Translations under genes and position numbers: made by a program | Shown here: piece after piece, positions 26,077 through 33,995 of the stretch | How positions within the stretch are numbered: position 1 is the first letter of the stretch | Layout: every line of letters begins with the position of its first letter | DNA from: Geobacillus subterraneus | GTDB lineage: Bacteria > Bacillota > Bacilli > Bacillales > Anoxybacillaceae | Assembly: GCF_001618685.1 (NCBI RefSeq) | Contig: NZ_CP014342.1 | Location: forward strand, 2,728,001 to 2,792,000 | Length of the DNA: 64,000 nt | Reading direction: 5' to 3' | Notes under the pieces: generated by a model | Seen by the model: the letters and a program-made list of their open reading frames with translations, nothing else | Database searches by the model: none | What the model was told of the DNA's origin: nothing

Positions 26077-26445
26077 TTATTTCGCCAGCTGTTTTTCCAA
26101 ATCGTTGAACAGTTTAAAGACGATAATCCGCTCGCCTGTCCGCGTGCTTAAATCAGTATGAAAACTTTTCACCCGTTCACCGGTAATTTCCAAAATCATC
26201 TCTTTTAAGTCATCGACCCCTGATTCGACCAAACTCGTCCGCGACCGCTTCACGGCGAGCATCCCTTCCTTTGACTCACAAAGGGTGTATTCGGCAGGCG
26301 TCAAAATGCCATGCAAGGAAACGATAATCATATCGCGCAAAATATCGGTTTTGACAGACACCGAGCCGCGGCCGAGAAAATCTTTTTCCCATTTTGTTAG
26401 CGCCTTGCTGATTTCGGATTCGATCCAGCCTTTGGATTTGTTCAT
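26077..26445 (-). CDS. DUF2294 protein, YbcI-like
   Basis: A 122-residue soluble protein of the DUF2294 family, with VKTDILRDMIIVSLHGILTP near residues 30-50 and a second domain half (LKEMILEITGERVKSFHTDL) near residue 78. It lies upstream of dabB on the same strand, as ybcI does beside ybcC in B. subtilis. It is a paralogue of the DUF2294 gene at 5325-5672; both share the HGxLTPxE core. The dabBA promoter starts right after its stop, so it can be expressed apart from dabBA. The biochemical role is unknown. Confidence 0.85.
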   Translation of the reverse strand: MNKSKGWIESEISKALTKWEKDFLGRGSVSVKTDILRDMIIVSLHGILTPAEYTLCESKEGMLAVKRSRTSLVESGVDDLKEMILEITGERVKSFHTDLSTRTGERIIVFKLFNDLEKQLAK

Positions 26446-26874
26446 GCCCCGATCCCCCTCTAGCCAACCGGCAGCCTCTTTGCCGCCCTCCGCCGCGTTG
26501 CACTGATAAACATAATTATAACGATAATCGGCGGATGACGCTAGAGCAAAATCGCAGGAGCGCCGTCAGAAAGCGAATTCAATCGCTTGTTTGCCGCTTC
26601 TTAGCCCCATCGCGTTAGGGGCGGCTTGTTGTCCCGTCCATCGAAACGAACTGGCCTGAATGGACTGCCTGTCTTGCTTGCACTGGCACACTGTCACCAT
26701 CATCGGGAGCGATGCGCTTGTTTCCATCGATCAGCGGTCGCAGGCATCTTTTCATCTCCTTATGTTGATGATATCATGATGCCTGCTTTCATCCCGTCCC
26801 TAAAGGAATGGGCTTTCCCGCCCACGGGTCTGGAAGGAAAACCACGCCCCTTTCTCCTGCCATCGTGCCTGCCG
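26446..26874. other. Intergenic region without a supported gene
   Basis: 429 nt. It should hold the promoter of the ybcI-like gene. At 26773-26815 there is a short palindromic stretch (CCCGTCCC..GGAATGGG, then CTTTCCCGCCCA) that resembles the terminal hairpin of IS200/IS605-type elements, without any transposase. No coding frame here looks real. Confidence 0.5.
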
Positions 26875-28578
26875 TTATTGGCTGCACCGGAGCGTCCGCA
26901 GCCGATTGAGCGCCGCCGCCAGCTCGAAGCGGCGCGGGCGGGCGAACTCGCCGGGATGGCCGTTGCGCAAAGAAATCGAGCCAAGCCCATGTCGGTCCCA
27001 CCGTTCCTCGATGGCATCAAGCAGTTGGCGGACGGTTTTCTTTCCGTCGAACCATCCTTTTCGTTCCATATACAGCAGCGCCGCGGCGATCGCTCGCGTC
27101 TGGCTGTCGTCAACAAGCTGCTCGAGCGCATACAACAGCACGTCCGTCAGCCCGTATTGAATGACATGGCGACCGCGCGCGGCCGCTTTCGCTTTCTTTC
27201 CTTTTTGGCTGTTTAAGCTCTCCGGCAGCGGAATGCGCTCACGAATGCGGCCAAACGACGCTCCGCCTTCCGCTTTCCGCCCCGATGGCATCTTGGCCGC
27301 GATCTGTTTCGCTTCACTGGTCACATCGGATGGAGCATACTGTTCCATTTTGATCACACAATCGGCAATCTCAAAATAATCCCCTAACCCTCCGACGACC
27401 AGAACGGTGGAAATGCCGTAGTCGTGAAACAGCTGGCGGGCTTTGTCGATATACGGGGTGATCGGCTCGGCTTCTTTCGCGATGAGCGCCTGCATGCGCG
27501 CGTCGCGCATGAACAAATTGGTAGCGCTCGTATCTTCGTCAATCAAAAACGCCGACGCCCCCGCTTCGATCATTTCGATCATGCTCGCGGCTTGCGAGGT
27601 GCTGCCGCTCGCGTTTTCCGTCGAAAAGCGCGTCGTCTCCTTGCCGTACGGCAGCGTGCCGATAAACGGGGAAATATCGACATTGGCCACGCTGCGACCG
27701 TCCTCAGCGCGAATTTTCACCGCCCCGCTGTCGGTGATGACAAACTCCCGGCCATCGCCGGCGATATGATCATACACACCGTGCTCTAACGCCTGAAGCA
27801 GCGTCGATTTTCCGTGGTAACCGCCGCCGACAATGAGCGTGATCCCCTTTCGGATGCCCATGCCTTTGATCGGTTCGGTGCGATGCGGCACCGGAATCGC
27901 CACTTCGAGCTCCGGCGGGCTTTGAAACGGCACCGCGCCGCGCCGCAGCGGCTTGTCGCTCACCCCGCTTTCGCGCGGCAAAATCGCGCCGTTGGCGACA
28001 AACGCCACCAATCCGTGCTCATGCAAATAGCGGCGGATGGCGTGCTGTTGATCGGCCAGTTCAACCGCCGGGCGGATATCCTCTTCACGAAGGCCGTACA
28101 CCGCCCGCTCGATCACGGCTGGAATTTGTTCGAAAAAGATGCCCTCGGCTTCCTTCGCTAAGATGCGCCGCCCGTTGGCCGGCAAGCCAACCGATAAACA
28201 AATGGTGATCGTCTCATCGGTGATGTGCACCGCCGTTCGCTCGAGCACCTTCTGCCCGGGCGCATCGATCGACACGAGCCCGCTTTTTCCCGACCCGCGC
28301 GCCCGCGCCGGCCATTGCCGCAGTTCGTGATGAACGCGGCGCACTAGCACATCTTCGCAACGGACGCGGCGCGGTTTCGTATTCGTCCACTCCGATGTCA
28401 ACACCGTCTTCACCCGCGGCACGATCACCCGAATTTTTGACGGTTCCGCAAACGGGTCGCCTTGCACATGGTCAATCGCCAGGGTAAATGCCGGAAAGGA
28501 ATACTCCCCCTCAATCGCTTTGTACGCCTTATATCCCTTTTGATCAATGGCCCGCAGTCGTTGTCTGAGCGCCTCCAT
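26875..28578 (-). CDS. Predicted ATPase of the ABC class (ABC_ATPase family)
   Basis: A 567-residue soluble protein of the Pfam ABC_ATPase family, to which trypanosome MRB1590 belongs. Walker A is GGGYHGKSTLLQ near residue 250, and a Walker B-like segment ASAFLIDEDTSATN lies near residue 326. The N-terminal domain (GDPFAEPSKIRVIVPR) and the helical C-terminus are family-specific. There are no membrane domains, so it is not a transporter. The ATG at 28578 lies 8 nt from AGGAG; a GTG three codons upstream is too close. It appears monocistronic. The role is unknown; an RNA-related role is suggested only by the eukaryotic homologue. Confidence 0.85.
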   Translation of the reverse strand: MEALRQRLRAIDQKGYKAYKAIEGEYSFPAFTLAIDHVQGDPFAEPSKIRVIVPRVKTVLTSEWTNTKPRRVRCEDVLVRRVHHELRQWPARARGSGKSGLVSIDAPGQKVLERTAVHITDETITICLSVGLPANGRRILAKEAEGIFFEQIPAVIERAVYGLREEDIRPAVELADQQHAIRRYLHEHGLVAFVANGAILPRESGVSDKPLRRGAVPFQSPPELEVAIPVPHRTEPIKGMGIRKGITLIVGGGYHGKSTLLQALEHGVYDHIAGDGREFVITDSGAVKIRAEDGRSVANVDISPFIGTLPYGKETTRFSTENASGSTSQAASMIEMIEAGASAFLIDEDTSATNLFMRDARMQALIAKEAEPITPYIDKARQLFHDYGISTVLVVGGLGDYFEIADCVIKMEQYAPSDVTSEAKQIAAKMPSGRKAEGGASFGRIRERIPLPESLNSQKGKKAKAAARGRHVIQYGLTDVLLYALEQLVDDSQTRAIAAALLYMERKGWFDGKKTVRQLLDAIEERWDRHGLGSISLRNGHPGEFARPRRFELAAALNRLRTLRCSQ

Positions 28579-28714
28579 TGCATCCACTCCTTCCTTTCAC
28601 TGTTCACCGAGGGCTCCTTTATGCACCACTTTGATTGTACCGCAAACCGAACGCCTTCATCCAGAACCGTCAAAAACGGCGGCTCGCCTATTCTTCGGGC
28701 GGGCCGCCTGCCGC

Positions 28715-28880
28715 TTACCGGTCTTTCATCCCCGTATAGATCCAAATCGCTTCTTTGAGAAACTCAGCCGCTCCCGGATGCACTTGGTCATAATACGCTT
28801 TGAACCGTTCGTCCTCGACATACAGGCGCGCCAGTCCGGCATGCGCTTCCTCGGAATAATGCATGCACGGTGTACTCGAT
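28715..28880 (-). pseudogene. MerR/TipAS-type regulator, internally deleted
   Basis: From 28864 the frame reads MHYSEEAHAGLARLYVEDER and FKAYYDQVHPGAAEFLKEAI, the C-terminal half of a TipAS antibiotic-recognition domain. A full-length MerR-TipAS regulator is about 250 residues. Just upstream and in another frame, after GGGAGGTGAGGAAT, the codons read IEYTVH, like the usual MerR start MEYTV with ATG changed to ATC. So both ends remain and about 200 residues between them are lost. A 49-residue peptide could still be made. Confidence 0.7.
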
Positions 28881-28902
28881 ATTCCTCACCTCCCTATGGA
28901 TG

Positions 28903-28933
28903 ACGATACACCTTGACGCAACGTCAACGTAAA
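28903..28933 (-). promoter_or_regulatory. MerR-type promoter/operator with 19-bp spacer
   Basis: Minus strand -35 TTTACG (28928-28933) and -10 TATCGT (28903-28908) are separated by 19 bp, the overlong spacer typical of MerR-controlled promoters. The spacer contains a perfect inverted repeat TTGACG-TTG-CGTCAA. It lies directly upstream of the decayed MerR/TipAS gene and is its likely autoregulatory site. Confidence 0.7.
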
Positions 28934-28943
28934 GAGGAAAATG

Positions 28944-28970
28944 AAAAAAAGGGCTCCCAAGGGCCCTTTT
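28944..28970. terminator. Terminator after selO
   Basis: The stem AAAAGGGC with GCCCTTTT, with A/T runs on both sides. It abuts the selO stop codon. Confidence 0.85.
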
Positions 28971-30433
28971 CACGTCCCACAAAACGTCCGGTACGGCCGG
29001 TCGGACGGCGGCGGCAGTTCCGCGTACTCGGCTTGTTCCGGCGAATAAGCGTACGGATCGGCCAGCGCTTCGAGGAAACGCTCCATCACGCTGTAGTCGC
29101 CGCAATTGACCGCGGCGGCCAATGCCTCTTCAACCCGATGGTTGCGCGGAATGACGGCCGGATTATGGCGGCGCATCCGTTCATACGCTTCTTCCCGCGA
29201 AACCGCTTCTTGGCTGAGCCTCGTTTGCCAGCGCTCGTGCCACTCGCGAAACTCGGAAGCGTCAAAGAGCGCCATTCCGATGTACTCGCCTAACGTCAAC
29301 GCCCGGAACGTGTTCGTATAGTCAGCGCGGTATTCTTCCATCAGCCGCAATAAATCGGCGATAAGCTCGCCATCCCCCGCTTGCGCTTCAGCCAAACCGA
29401 GTTTCGCTCTCATCCCGTCGAGCCAATGACGATGGTACAACGTCGGATATTGATCGAGCGCTTCCTGCGCCAACGCCACCGCCTTTTCCTCATCCTCATC
29501 CAGCAGCGGCAGCAAGCTCTCCGCCAATCGAGCTAAGTTCCAGCCCCCGATATACGGCTGATTGCCGTACGCATACCGCCCTTCCGTATCGATGGAGCTG
29601 AACACCGTCTTCAAGTCATACGTGTCCATAAACGCGCATGGCCCGTAATCGATCGTTTCCCCGCTGATCGTCATGTTATCGGTGTTCATCACCCCGTGGA
29701 CGAAACCGACCAGCTGCCATTGGGCGATCAATGCCGCCTGCCGGGCGATGACTTGTTCAAGCAAAAACAAATAGCGGTTTTCAGCCTCTTCAAACCGAGG
29801 GAAATGCCGCTCAAGCGCGTAATCGGCCAACGCGCGCAGCTCTTCTTTCGTCCCCCATTGCGCCGCGTATTGGAACGTCCCGACACGCAAATGGCTCGAC
29901 GCCACACGCGTTAAAATCGCCCCAGGCAGTTCGGTTTCCCGCCGAATCGTCTCTCCCGTTGTCACGACCGCCAGACTGCGGGTCGTCGGAATGCCAAGGG
30001 CGTGCATCGCCTCGCTCACGATGTACTCCCGCAGCATCGGCCCGAGCGCCGCCCGCCCGTCGCCGCCGCGCGAATACGGCGTCCGGCCCGAGCCTTTCAG
30101 CTGAATATCCACCCGCTTGCCGCTTGGGGTGACATGCTCGCCGATGAGCACCGCCCGTCCGTCGCCAAGCATCGTGAAATAGCCGAACTGATGCCCGGCA
30201 TACGCCTGCGCCAGCGGCTCAGCCCCGTCCGGAATCCGATTTCCCGCCAGCACCGCCACCTCTGCGTCGCTTCGCAATGCTTCTTCATTCAACCCAAGTT
30301 CTGCCGCAAGCGGCCGGTTGAGCACCGCCAGTTCCGGCGCGCGCACCGGCGTGGGGAGAACGCGGCTGAAAAAGCGTTCCGGCAGCCTTGCATAACGGTT
30401 GTCAAACGTCCACCCCGCATCCAATTTGATCAT
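28970..30433 (-). CDS. selO: Protein adenylyltransferase SelO (YdiU family)
   Basis: A 487-residue SelO-type pseudokinase that transfers AMP from ATP to Ser/Thr/Tyr of target proteins, a function established for E. coli SelO. The ATP-binding core is [20 protein letters not shown] near residue 115. The catalytic segment is [20 protein letters not shown] near residue 245. The C-terminus is RTFCGT; a C-terminal Cys near this position is common in bacterial SelO. AAAAAAGGAG directly abuts the ATG at 30433. The TTG three codons later, nine bases from AGGAG, may be the true start. Confidence 0.92.
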   Translation of the reverse strand: MIKLDAGWTFDNRYARLPERFFSRVLPTPVRAPELAVLNRPLAAELGLNEEALRSDAEVAVLAGNRIPDGAEPLAQAYAGHQFGYFTMLGDGRAVLIGEHVTPSGKRVDIQLKGSGRTPYSRGGDGRAALGPMLREYIVSEAMHALGIPTTRSLAVVTTGETIRRETELPGAILTRVASSHLRVGTFQYAAQWGTKEELRALADYALERHFPRFEEAENRYLFLLEQVIARQAALIAQWQLVGFVHGVMNTDNMTISGETIDYGPCAFMDTYDLKTVFSSIDTEGRYAYGNQPYIGGWNLARLAESLLPLLDEDEEKAVALAQEALDQYPTLYHRHWLDGMRAKLGLAEAQAGDGELIADLLRLMEEYRADYTNTFRALTLGEYIGMALFDASEFREWHERWQTRLSQEAVSREEAYERMRRHNPAVIPRNHRVEEALAAAVNCGDYSVMERFLEALADPYAYSPEQAEYAELPPPSDRPYRTFCGT

Positions 30434-30608
30434 CTCCTTTTTTCGGCCAAGCTATGGTTTTATTGTATGGTAAAACCGGCGGCATAATAAATCGAAAACA
30501 CGCGGTTCGCCCCAAAAATTCGACCGCCCTGTTTCGACGAAACCCGCCATCTTTTCTCTTTCGCTTCTGTTCCGTTTCGCCTATAATGGCTATGAGGAGG
30601 TGAAACGA

Positions 30609-30977
30609 ATGGAAGAAAACACGATCATCCAAGCGGTGCTGCACGCCCTCGAACAACATTCCGACAAAATCAGCTCGAAAATGGAGGAAATGGAACAACG
30701 ACTGCGCGGTGAAATGCATGAAATGGGCCAACAACTCCGCACGGAAATGCACGAAATGGGCCAGCAGCTCCGCAACGAAATCCATGCTGTCGAAACCCGT
30801 CTTGAAGCCAAAATCGATTCCCTTCGTGAGGAAATGCAACAGATGAACAGACAACTGACCGAACGAAGCGATCGCCTCGAAGAAGAACTCGCAGACACGC
30901 AAACCTCGGTCGACGTGTTGACCACGAAGGTGCTCCATCACGACCGAAAGCTTCGCCAACTGGCCAAACAAGCGTAA
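30609..30977 (+). CDS. Small coiled-coil protein with 11-residue repeats
   Basis: A 122-residue highly charged, Pro-free protein. Residues 22-60 contain near-identical 11-residue units (GEMHEMGQQLR, TEMHEMGQQLR, NEIHAVETRLE), a right-handed hendecad coiled-coil pattern. The C-terminal half continues as heptad-like coiled coil. AGGAGGTGAAACGA precedes the ATG; a GTG nine bases upstream lies inside the ribosome-binding site. A terminator follows at 31019. There is no recognisable family function. Divergent from selO. Confidence 0.75.
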   Translation: MEENTIIQAVLHALEQHSDKISSKMEEMEQRLRGEMHEMGQQLRTEMHEMGQQLRNEIHAVETRLEAKIDSLREEMQQMNRQLTERSDRLEEELADTQTSVDVLTTKVLHHDRKLRQLAKQA

Positions 30978-31018
30978 TTCCTCTCGAAACGTTAGCCTTT
31001 TTGACCCACCGCAACGAA

Positions 31019-31074
31019 CAAAACCGCTCCTGTTTCATCCTCCTGTTCCGTTTGATGAAATGGAGCGGTTTTCG
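31019..31074. terminator. Bidirectional terminator
   Basis: The stem AAAACCGCTCC with GGAGCGGTTTT, plus an inner TTTCATC/GATGAAA stem. It lies 40 nt past the coiled-coil gene stop and also faces the decayed genes at 31122-31293. Confidence 0.85.
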
Positions 31075-31121
31075 TCTGAATATGGCGATCTTTTTCCCAT
31101 CGCGGCCAAATGATGCACTCC

Positions 31122-31293
31122 TCACTTCACCAGCCCATGGCGAAACGCATAAATCACCGCTTGCGTCCCATTTCTTGAACGCATAGTACAAGATCGCCAG
31201 CGTGATCGCCAGCCCGACAAGCGGCCCGAGATGAAACAAGAGCACCAACAAGGCGGCCGCCCCGGCAACGAACAACCCGATCTTTTTTGCCAT
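31122..31293 (-). pseudogene. Lmo0954-like membrane gene fused to a response-regulator tail
   Basis: From the ATG at 31293 the first 42 residues (AKKIGLFVAGAAALLVLLFH, GPLVGLAITLAILYYAFKKW) match the N-terminus of Lmo0954/LiaI-like small membrane proteins. The homology then stops. In another frame from about 31169 the DNA encodes TQAVIYAFRHGLVK and a TGA at 31122, the classic C-terminal end of a NarL/LuxR-type response regulator (compare DegU DRTQAAVYAIKNGW). A deletion therefore joined two neighbouring genes. The unshifted frame runs on through a terminator and is not a real protein. Confidence 0.65.
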
Positions 31294-31308
31294 CCTTTCG
31301 CTTCCTAT

Positions 31309-33199
31309 CTCACATTTCGCACCCTCTCGACAAAAATCGGGAGGATTTTTTTATCTTCCTGTCGAATAAAACCTTGAAACACAAGGAAAGCAAAGGAGTT
31401 TGCCCATCATGGACGTTCGAATTCGGGCCATTTATGAAAGTTCTTATTTGAATATAATAAGCACCCTGTTCAAGGATCTTGACCTTCCTCAGTTGATTGA
31501 TCATCTGGTTCCCGTGAATCCGCAATGCCAAACTCGAGCCAGCGATATCGTCAAGCTAATCATTCTGGATATCTTGAGCGGCCGGCAAGCGCTCGTTCAT
31601 TTGGAACAATGGGCGCACGACATCGATTTGCCGAAGCTGATTCGGCCAGGGCTGGAGCCGTCTTGGTTCAACGACGATGCCATCGCGCGTCATTTGGATC
31701 GCCTGTATGAGGCGAATATCCATCAAGTCCTTTCGTCTTGCCTCGTGCAGATCTACAAGAAAGAAGGCCTCTCTCTTCGTGTCTTCCACGCCGATACGAC
31801 GGACAAGACCGTTTACGGCGCGTATGAATCGGTCTCGTCAGAGGCCCTGCAGATCACGCATGGCTACAACCGGCATCATCGTTGGCAAAAACAGATCGGT
31901 TTCGGGCTGATCGGCAACGAAGACGGCATCCCGTTTTACGGCGATGTGCACGACGGCAACGTGCCGGACAAAACGTGGAATCCCGAGGTACTCTCCCGTG
32001 TCCATGAACAGCTGAAGCAAGCCAAGATCCAAGACGAATGGATTTACGTGGCGGATTCCGCTGCGATGACGAAAGACACACTGACGCAAACGAAGACCGC
32101 CAACGCCTTTTTGATCACGCGAGGCCCTTCATCGCTTCGGATCGTCAAAGCCGCGCTTTTGGAGGCAGATGCCCAACCCGATTCGGCGTGGAGCGATCCC
32201 TTTACGTTGGCGGAGAAAAACGGTGCCACGTATCGAGTATGGGAAACAGCCTCGACTTATGAAGGCCATCCGGTTCGACTGATCGTCGTCGAATCGAGCG
32301 CGCTCGACCAGCGAAAAGGAAAGACGCTCGACAAAGAGCGGACCAAAGAAGCGGAGCTTCTTCGCGAGGAACAAGCCCGTTGGGAACGCCACCCCTTCTC
32401 TTGTCGGGAAGACGCCGAACAAGCCTTGGCCTCCCTCAAGGCGTCCCTTCGCCCCCAGTTTCATCGGGTGGAAGCCGCGGTCGAAGAGATCGTGCGCCCG
32501 AAAAAACGGCGCGGACGACCGAAAAAAGGGGCGGAACCCGAGATGGAGACGCTGTATTTCGTGCGTCTTGGCATCGAGTTCGACCAAAACGCTTGGGAAC
32601 AGGCGAGACGGAAAGCGTCCCGGTTTGTCCTCGTTACGACCGTTCCGAAGGAATGGAAGGGTCAACCGATGGAGGCAAAAGAAATCTTGAAGTTGTATAA
32701 AGGCCAAATCTCCGTGGAGATGAACTTCTCTTTCTTGAAAGACCCGTTCTTTACGGATGAGATTTACGTCAAAAAACCAGAACGGGTCGCGGTATTGGGC
32801 TATTTGTTTCTGTTGGCCTTGGCCATTTACCGCGTCTTCCAGCGCCGGGTGCGTCAGTTCATCACCCCGGAACGCCCATTAAAGGGCGCGGGAGGCCGGA
32901 AACTGACCCGCCCGACCGGTCAGGCGATCTTTCAGTTGTTCCGGTATGTGAAAGTCGTCCTACTGGAGCTGCCGGATGGGCACATCCAACGCGCGTTAGG
33001 GAAACCGCTCACCCCTGATCAGCGAAGGATCCTGCACGGATTGGGCATGGATGAGAGCATTTACGTGTAACGTCATACGGAACGACTAGCGATGGTAAAA
33101 AAAGGATTGTCATCGCTCGTTGTGTTGGTCGAAATGTTATTCTGAAAAAATGAAATAAAAAATCCTTTCTTTCTACCCTGTTAGGGTGCGAAATGTGAG
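31309..33199 (+). mobile_element. Complete IS1634-family insertion sequence
   Basis: An 1891-bp element with perfect 17-bp terminal inverted repeats (CTCACATTTCGCACCCT at 31309-31325, its complement at 33183-33199). It is flanked by a 6-bp direct repeat TCCTAT (31303-31308 and 33200-33205). It carries one intact transposase gene. The duplication and perfect ends indicate a recent insertion. It landed 15 bp upstream of the decayed membrane gene at 31293, cutting that gene off from its promoter. Confidence 0.93.
31409..33070 (+). CDS. IS1634-family DDE transposase
   Basis: A 553-residue transposase. The N-terminal domain (residues 1-110) is DUF4277-like. A DDE core follows, with the first Asp in VFHADTTDKTVYGAY near residue 128, the second in WIYVADSAAM near residue 210, and the Glu in YKGQISVEMNFSFLKDPFF near residue 440, which carries the YREK-like motif of the IS4/IS1634 clan. 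A basic KKRRGRPKKG segment interrupts the catalytic domain near residue 370. The ATG at 31409 follows AAGGAG at 10 nt. The frame is complete, so the element may be active. Confidence 0.9.
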   Translation: MDVRIRAIYESSYLNIISTLFKDLDLPQLIDHLVPVNPQCQTRASDIVKLIILDILSGRQALVHLEQWAHDIDLPKLIRPGLEPSWFNDDAIARHLDRLYEANIHQVLSSCLVQIYKKEGLSLRVFHADTTDKTVYGAYESVSSEALQITHGYNRHHRWQKQIGFGLIGNEDGIPFYGDVHDGNVPDKTWNPEVLSRVHEQLKQAKIQDEWIYVADSAAMTKDTLTQTKTANAFLITRGPSSLRIVKAALLEADAQPDSAWSDPFTLAEKNGATYRVWETASTYEGHPVRLIVVESSALDQRKGKTLDKERTKEAELLREEQARWERHPFSCREDAEQALASLKASLRPQFHRVEAAVEEIVRPKKRRGRPKKGAEPEMETLYFVRLGIEFDQNAWEQARRKASRFVLVTTVPKEWKGQPMEAKEILKLYKGQISVEMNFSFLKDPFFTDEIYVKKPERVAVLGYLFLLALAIYRVFQRRVRQFITPERPLKGAGGRKLTRPTGQAIFQLFRYVKVVLLELPDGHIQRALGKPLTPDQRRILHGLGMDESIYV

Positions 33200-33385
33200 T
33201 CCTATCGTATCGCATCCCTGCAAACTCCCATCACGTTCCGAAGATATATTTTGACTACGACTCAAGGCGTATTTTTCAAAATATGAAGCGAGGTGGTCAT
33301 GCTATTGCTTCCACATGCGTTGAGTGGTGATCGCAGATATTTTGATGTAGCAGTGTTTGCCTTTAATTATCAGTATGGCTTATCT

Positions 33386-33934
33386 TTATAAGCCCTTTTC
33401 CCTTCTTATTTTCTCTATAAAATTTTCGGTAACCCACTCATTTAGTATTTTATCGAAACTAGCAATATAAATTTGATTATTACTTTTCATTTCATTGAGT
33501 TGTTTTTCAATTATAGGAAGTAATTTTTCAAGCGCTAAATCTAACTCCTCTACACTCTCAAGGCCTTCCAACTTAAAAAATATTTCATTATTGTTAGTAC
33601 GTGTTACGATACTTATAGTTCGGTCGCGTTCTTCAACTTTCTTAGATGTCACTTTATAAAATTTTTTACCTTTTGTTTTTAAAACAACATATTTAACCAT
33701 TGTTTTAAATCCATCCCACACCGCACTCGCACCTAAAGATACAAGGAGACCGCTACTAATTACAAAGTCAATAAAAATAGTTATTACTGGGTTTAACTCA
33801 TCAATATTTGCAGTAATTCTTCTTCCCTTATCAATGACCTTAAAATTCACTCCTTCTATATCTAAAAAACTTTTTAATTCTTTAATTTCTTCATTATTAA
33901 AGATACTATCAATATACATAAGACCTACTCTCAT
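33386..33934 (-). CDS. AT-rich orphan protein with one membrane segment
   Basis: A 182-residue protein that I do not recognise. It is far richer in A and T than its surroundings, with many Ile, Asn, Lys and Glu codons. A hydrophobic segment (ITIFIDFVISSGLLVSLGAS, about residues 45-65) is followed by a basic stretch and a soluble charged C-terminus with a helical segment (VEELDLALEKLLPIIEKQL). AGGAG lies 7 nt before the ATG at 33934. It sits between two complete insertion sequences and next to a type I restriction operon, so horizontal origin is likely. A role in phage defence is possible, but only by location. Confidence 0.6.
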   Translation of the reverse strand: MRVGLMYIDSIFNNEEIKELKSFLDIEGVNFKVIDKGRRITANIDELNPVITIFIDFVISSGLLVSLGASAVWDGFKTMVKYVVLKTKGKKFYKVTSKKVEERDRTISIVTRTNNNEIFFKLEGLESVEELDLALEKLLPIIEKQLNEMKSNNQIYIASFDKILNEWVTENFIEKIRREKGL

Positions 33935-33995
33935 ATACATTCTCCTAACAATGATTAAGTTGATACTTTAATTGCTTTGGATTTTAATTTAATTT

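Noticed and set aside
30670..31293. 207-residue frame starting as an Lmo0954-like protein
   Set aside because: After residue 42 it is antisense to the coiled-coil gene and runs through a strong terminator; treated as a pseudogene with a deletion junction.
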